Shown here: one piece after another, positions 5,980 through 8,466 of the stretch | Layout of the letters: every line of letters starts with the position of its first letter | Position numbering within the stretch: the first letter of the stretch is position 1 | NCBI GenBank assembly: GCA_903930665.1 | Contig: CAIYZI010000657.1 | Location: forward strand, 1-8,466 | Length of the DNA stretch: 8,466 nt | Direction: 5' to 3' | Source: an uncultured beta proteobacterium | GTDB taxonomy: Bacteria; Pseudomonadota; Gammaproteobacteria; Burkholderiales; Burkholderiaceae | The notes under the pieces: generated by a model | Database searches by the model: none | Told to the model about the DNA's origin: nothing | The model's input: only the letters and a program-made list of their open reading frames with translations | Program-made: the position numbers and the translations under genes

Positions 5980-6168
5980 ACCCAAAATCACCGGTTGATG
6001 GTACAAATTTCCAGGTTGTTTATCTTTGCTCATGAAATCGATTTTATTCAAAAGCTTTACGCCATCTGGAATAAGATCTTGAAGTTTATCAGCATAGGTT
6101 TCTTTGAAATAACCGTTCAGGGTACCCGTCGTATTATTGGGGGTACCAAAAGTATTAGCGGTAGCCAT
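5980..6168 (-). CDS. Major capsid protein, exon 1 (codons 1-63)
   Basis: The first 63 codons of the coat protein start at ATG 6168 with AAAGGAGA about nine bases upstream. The product begins MATANTFGTPNNTTGTLNGY, followed by a charged helix (FKETYADKLQDLIPDGVKLL), as is usual for the N-arm of HK97-type coat proteins. It ends NLYHQPVILG just before the intron's TAA. That ending continues naturally into LEHGVTFA of exon 2. The gene lies 24 bases after the 101-aa gene, so both are in one operon. Translation of unspliced message would give only this 63-aa fragment. Confidence 0.9.
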
Positions 6169-6192
6169 AATCTTTTATCTCCTTTTATTTAA

Positions 6193-6498
6193 TTATTCAG
6201 CAGTTGAATACTTGATCAGGTAAGAAGTCGTGGCAAGTGCCGTTCCTTCGCCCGTAAGTACCATTTGCGTGGGGTTGCCGTTCGAATCATTCTGAATCGT
6301 CACAACGACGCCAGAAAGCGTATCAGCAGCGATCTGCTTGATGCACATAAGAACGGAAGTTAGATTTTCATTGAAAGACAGAACCAAATTGCCACCAGAA
6401 ACGGAGGCAATCGAGTTATTAGCGAAAAGACAGATTTCCTGAACAACCAACTGTTGATTCAGTACCTGACTATCCTTCGCCTGAAATGACGCGGCCAT
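6193..6498 (-). CDS. Small capsid-region protein of unknown function (101 aa), possible head decoration protein
   Basis: The 101-aa product has no motif I can assign. It is a compact, soluble, beta-prone protein rich in Ser, Val, Thr and Asn (NLVLSFNENLTSVLMCIKQI, then VVVTIQNDSNG, ending YLIKYSTAE) with no signal peptide or membrane span. It lies between the scaffold-like and capsid genes, where small decoration or head-stabilising proteins are often encoded; that role is inference from position only. ATG 6498 has AGGAGAT six bases upstream. It is the first gene after the promoter-like motif at 6631-6648 and shares an operon with the capsid gene. Confidence 0.75.
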   Translation of the reverse strand: MAASFQAKDSQVLNQQLVVQEICLFANNSIASVSGGNLVLSFNENLTSVLMCIKQIAADTLSGVVVTIQNDSNGNPTQMVLTGEGTALATTSYLIKYSTAE

Positions 6499-6559
6499 GG
6501 TATCTCCTGTTTTGTGTTTATGTTCTACTAATTACAGTATTTTTATAATTATTTAGGTA

Positions 6560-6612
6560 ATTCGGTATCAGAACCCTTGCGGTTATTCCGAATCTAGTTA
6601 TCAAATAACTAG
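6560..6612 (-). promoter_or_regulatory. Structured 5' leader: two tandem hairpins
   Basis: On the minus strand CTAGTTAT (6612-6605) pairs perfectly with ATAACTAG (6601-6594) across a three-base TTG loop. Immediately after, ATTCGG (6593-6588) pairs with CCGAAT (6565-6560), enclosing an inner AACC/GGTT helix. The pair sits 20-70 bases downstream of the motif at 6631-6648 and about 60 bases before the start codon. It would thus be near the 5' end of the capsid message, where stem-loops can protect RNA. There is no T-run after it, so it is unlikely to be a terminator. Confidence 0.5.
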
Positions 6613-6630
6613 AAAAATAGCAGTAATATC

Positions 6631-6648
6631 CTATTATTAGTTGTTAAA
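6631..6648 (-). promoter_or_regulatory. Promoter-like motif, copy C
   Basis: The minus strand reads TTTAACAACTAATAATAG, matching the two other copies except for three bases in the AT core. It lies directly after the terminator at 6665-6696 and upstream of the 101-aa and capsid genes. The constant block is TTTAACAACTA, followed by an AT-rich core ending ATAG. This is the likely promoter of the capsid unit. Confidence 0.5.
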
Positions 6649-6664
6649 CTTATTATTATTTAAT

Positions 6665-6696
6665 AAAAATTCATGTAATTAAAAATTAAACATGAA
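6665..6696 (-). terminator. AT-rich intrinsic terminator after the scaffold-like gene
   Basis: TTCATGT (6696-6690) pairs with ACATGAA (6676-6670) on the minus strand. An inner AATT/AATT helix follows across a two-base bulge, and five T (6669-6665) come after the stem. The stem has little GC, so termination may be weak. It begins 13 bases past the stop of the scaffold-like gene. Confidence 0.55.
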
Positions 6697-6709
6697 TAAT
6701 ATCAAATAC

Positions 6710-7681
6710 TTATACACCAAAGAAATCTTTGAATGTTTGCTTTTTAGCTGCTTCTTTTTTCTCACTCTTAACTGCCCCAACGTCTTTAATTGCAGCTTTT
6801 GCTTGCGTTTGAGGTTGAGCTTTAGCTTTTGCTACGTTCTTTTTACGGATTTTTGTTAGAACATCGCCACCAAAGAGCTTTTCCAGCGTCTCAATGGGCA
6901 TTGCTTGTGACATTTGACGAATATCATCAAGAATTTCTTCTCTAATCAAAGGTAGCACATCCTGAGGAGTAACATTAATGCCATTGCTAACCCCAAGCAT
7001 CAAATAATCTGCCATTTTTTTAATGACATAAGAACTTTTTGGAAGATCAGAATTAGTAAGAGCTTGATCTATGAGATTATCATAGCGCTCATACTCAACT
7101 TCTTGCATCCTTTGAAATTCTTTTTTTTGTTGTTCATCCTGTTCGCGCTTGCGTTGCTCTTTAAGATCAGTCAGTTCTTTTTCCAGCTTTTCTCTTGCCA
7201 ATTGCTCAGGAGATTTCTGAGAATTTGCAATCTCTTCTTCAATAACTTGGGCAGCGAGGTTCTTAATGTCAACGCCAAATGCCGGATCAGATAGAACTTT
7301 GCGCGGATTTTTACGAAGCTCTTCAAGAAATGAAGAAACTTGTTGCTCAAGTGCCGCCTTTTCTCCCATCCTCTTTTGTGCAGCTTTGCTCATTTGAAGC
7401 TGGCGAGTCATATATTCACGCGCTTCAGCGGTATCGGGAATATCAAAGGGAAGTTGTTCTTCTACTTCGCGCCCATCAATCTTAAGCTTCAATGCCTTAA
7501 GACGCTTTGCTGCCTCTTTTTTAACGGCAACAGGCGCATTAGGATCATTCTGGATAGCTTGCAAATCTGCAGCTTGTCCTTCTGGCGCTGATTGTTGGAT
7601 ATTGCCTTCTGCGGGAGCAGAAGTATCTTGGGATGGTTGTGCTGCTGGAGCAGCTGATGCGGGGGCAGAGATATCTGCCAT
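6710..7681 (-). CDS. Probable capsid assembly scaffolding protein
   Basis: The 323-aa protein has the profile of a phage head scaffold, which guides coat-protein assembly and then leaves the prohead. Residues 1-55 are a disordered Ala/Pro/Gln/Ser-rich arm. Residues about 54-70 are a basic helix (KKEAAKRLKALKLKIDG). Residues about 90-205 are strongly alpha-helical and highly charged, with heptad-like spacing, and are probably a coiled coil (LAREKLEKELTDLKEQRK). Residues 215-280 form a further helical segment, and residues 280-323 a Lys/Ala-rich basic tail ending FKDFFGV. A basic C-terminal tail that binds coat protein is common in scaffolds. There is no Cys, signal peptide or protease motif. 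ATG 7681 has AAAGGAG eight bases upstream. Position two genes before the capsid gene supports the call. No sequence motif is diagnostic, so a virion internal protein remains possible. Confidence 0.75.
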   Translation of the reverse strand: MADISAPASAAPAAQPSQDTSAPAEGNIQQSAPEGQAADLQAIQNDPNAPVAVKKEAAKRLKALKLKIDGREVEEQLPFDIPDTAEAREYMTRQLQMSKAAQKRMGEKAALEQQVSSFLEELRKNPRKVLSDPAFGVDIKNLAAQVIEEEIANSQKSPEQLAREKLEKELTDLKEQRKREQDEQQKKEFQRMQEVEYERYDNLIDQALTNSDLPKSSYVIKKMADYLMLGVSNGINVTPQDVLPLIREEILDDIRQMSQAMPIETLEKLFGGDVLTKIRKKNVAKAKAQPQTQAKAAIKDVGAVKSEKKEAAKKQTFKDFFGV

Positions 7682-7771
7682 AAATATACTCCTTTCATTT
7701 CATCCATATGGGTAGAAATGAGTTGATTGTCCCCTTAATTGGGGATAAACCATTTAAATTTTTAATTGAAC
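7682..7771 (-). promoter_or_regulatory. Intergenic leader with inverted repeats before the scaffold-like gene
   Basis: Two dyads lie in this 90-base gap. The first, 7745-7730 on the minus strand, is TCCCC AATTAA GGGGA with no T-run, so it is a poor terminator. The second is a 25-base imperfect inverted repeat at 7720-7696: CATTTC and GAAATG arms around a CCATATGG palindrome. It ends two bases before the AAAGGAG ribosome site and could affect translation or bind a regulator. No copy of the TTTAACAACTA motif is present, so the scaffold-like gene is probably read from upstream. Confidence 0.35.
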
Positions 7772-7936
7772 TTATATAGCGACGCCTTTGCGCCCTTTGA
7801 TGCTCATATTTTTGTTATCTGCAATAAATTTCATGGGATTCTTAGAAGCATCAAGTTCTGCCGTTGCTTTCCCATAATTAGATTGCTTATTATTAAGCAT
7901 TTTCTTAAGTTTTTTGAATCGTTCTTTATTATCCAT
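7772..7936 (-). CDS. Small basic protein of unknown function (54 aa)
   Basis: The open frame runs from ATG 7936 to TAA 7774-7772 and gives 54 aa. It is Lys- and Asn-rich (MDNKERFKKLKKMLNNKQ, later DASKNPMKFIADNKN) and ends IKGRKGVAI. It starts two bases after the stop of the preceding gene, with only a weak AAGA-type ribosome site, so translation is probably coupled. I do not recognise a family. The tight packing and charged helical composition make it likely to be a real gene, perhaps a small morphogenesis factor. Confidence 0.6.
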   Translation of the reverse strand: MDNKERFKKLKKMLNNKQSNYGKATAELDASKNPMKFIADNKNMSIKGRKGVAI

Positions 7937-7938
7937 AA

Positions 7939-8436
7939 TTATTGATCTTCTTGGTCTTCAAGTTTTTTCTTTTGAATTGCTTGTTGTACTTGAGTATCAA
8001 AATCTTGTGCATTATTATCTAAAAGAACTCGCCCTTGCGGTTGTGGACCATTTTTAATTCTTTGAAGAGCAATAGCTTGAGCTTGTTGTTGCATAGGTGT
8101 TGATTGTGCTGCAGGATTAATATTATTTGGAATATTAATATTCATCATATCGGGCATTTGCCCAACCGGATTTATTCCTTGAGTCATAGATTGAGCATTT
8201 GGGTTAGTTAAATTTCTTTTAATTTGTGCATAATTTGCTTGAGATTCAGCATTGCTTCTAATTGAAGGTCCGCCAACAGATGGCGCTACTGCTCCATATG
8301 GAAGAGGTTTTGGTTGTTGTGGTTGTCCTAGAAGATTTCTTATTCCTTGAGGAATGCTTCCACCAAGTCTATCAATTGCTTCAGATATTGCTGCAGGATC
8401 GCCAATAGGTTGGTTAGGTTTAAGTTTATCCGCCAT
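7939..8436 (-). CDS. Gln/Pro/Asn-rich protein of unknown function (165 aa)
   Basis: The protein is low in complexity and probably largely disordered: QPQQPKPLPYG near residue 38, an Asn/Pro/Met-rich middle (MMNINIPNNINPAAQ near 97), then a Gln-rich helical region and an acidic-basic end (KKKLEDQEDQ). It lies upstream of the scaffold-like gene, where portal- or head-associated proteins are often found, but no domain supports a specific role. GGGGGA four bases upstream supports ATG 8436. A second ATG at 8458 in a duplicated start region reads only ten codons in a different frame. It heads the two-gene run with the 54-aa gene. Confidence 0.65.
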   Translation of the reverse strand: MADKLKPNQPIGDPAAISEAIDRLGGSIPQGIRNLLGQPQQPKPLPYGAVAPSVGGPSIRSNAESQANYAQIKRNLTNPNAQSMTQGINPVGQMPDMMNINIPNNINPAAQSTPMQQQAQAIALQRIKNGPQPQGRVLLDNNAQDFDTQVQQAIQKKKLEDQEDQ

Positions 8437-8459
8437 TTATCCCCCGTTTATCCGCCATT
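8424..8459 (-). repeat. Duplicated translation-start segment (14-base direct repeat, 22-base offset)
   Basis: The minus strand carries AATGGCGGATAAAC at 8459-8446 and again at 8437-8424. Each copy contains an ATG followed by GCG GAT AAA (Met-Ala-Asp-Lys). The 22-base offset puts the copies out of frame, so the first ATG (8458) gives a 10-aa peptide that stops inside the second copy. Only the second ATG opens the long gene. Confidence 0.7.
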
Positions 8460-8466
8460 ATATTAT

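Noticed and set aside
4106..6168. Capsid gene as two genes or a pseudogene broken by endonuclease insertion.
   Set aside because: The exact in-frame junction and 11-base guide complementarity indicate a splicing intron, not a disruption.
5768..6192. Plus-strand open frames over the intron 5' end and capsid exon 1.
   Set aside because: They cross the splice guide and exon 1, have no upstream signals, and run against the transcribed strand.
7064..7707. Open frames on both strands within the scaffold-like gene, one with a hydrophobic Phe/Leu-rich N-terminus.
   Set aside because: The hydrophobic stretch is the complement of Lys/Glu-rich coiled-coil codons, a common artefact, and there is no ribosome site.
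1..8466. CRISPR array, insertion sequence or transposase, integrase attachment site, canonical tRNA.
   Set aside because: No regularly spaced repeats, terminal inverted repeats with a transposase frame, or cloverleaf were seen.

Overview
The window looks like part of the virion-structure region of a tailed double-stranded DNA phage (Caudoviricetes) or a closely related prophage. All long genes lie on the minus strand, so transcription runs from high to low coordinates. The order is the usual morphogenesis order: a small connector-region protein, a 54-aa protein, a scaffold-like protein, a small capsid-region protein, an HK97-type major capsid protein, a virion protein, and a tail fibre or adhesin with a glycine-rich tip. 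The host cannot be named. Most starts have AAGGAG- or GGAG-type Shine-Dalgarno sites, so it is a bacterium.

Layout in transcription order. 8436-7939 and 7936-7772 encode two unrecognised small proteins. 7681-6710 encodes the candidate capsid scaffold and is followed by an AT-rich terminator (6665-6696). A promoter-like 18-19 base motif (6631-6648) and a structured leader then precede the 101-aa protein (6498-6193) and the major capsid gene. The capsid gene is split. Exon 1 (6168-5980) and exon 2 (5164-4106) are separated by an 815-base group I intron (5979-5165) that encodes an HNH homing endonuclease. Joining the exons gives a continuous 415-aa coat protein, and the ligated junction pairs over 11 contiguous bases with the intron's internal guide sequence. 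A strong terminator (4046-4080) closes the capsid unit.

Between the capsid terminator and the next structural gene sits a second selfish gene, a 472-aa free-standing Vsr/EDxHD-like endonuclease (4001-2583) that is clearly more AT-rich than the capsid gene. Its 3' end runs into a second copy of the promoter-like motif (2569-2587). A hairpin, a strong terminator (2481-2528) and a third motif copy (2416-2434) follow, and then the 164-aa virion protein and the tail fibre. The motif-hairpin-terminator arrangement, with no reading frame inside, could make an RNA of about 80 nt. At the left edge a plus-strand gene probably ends at base 38, converging on the tail fibre gene.

The most interesting features are the colonisation of the capsid locus by two different homing endonucleases, one inside an intron and one in the intergenic space behind it, and a conserved promoter-like motif that recurs downstream of the terminators.
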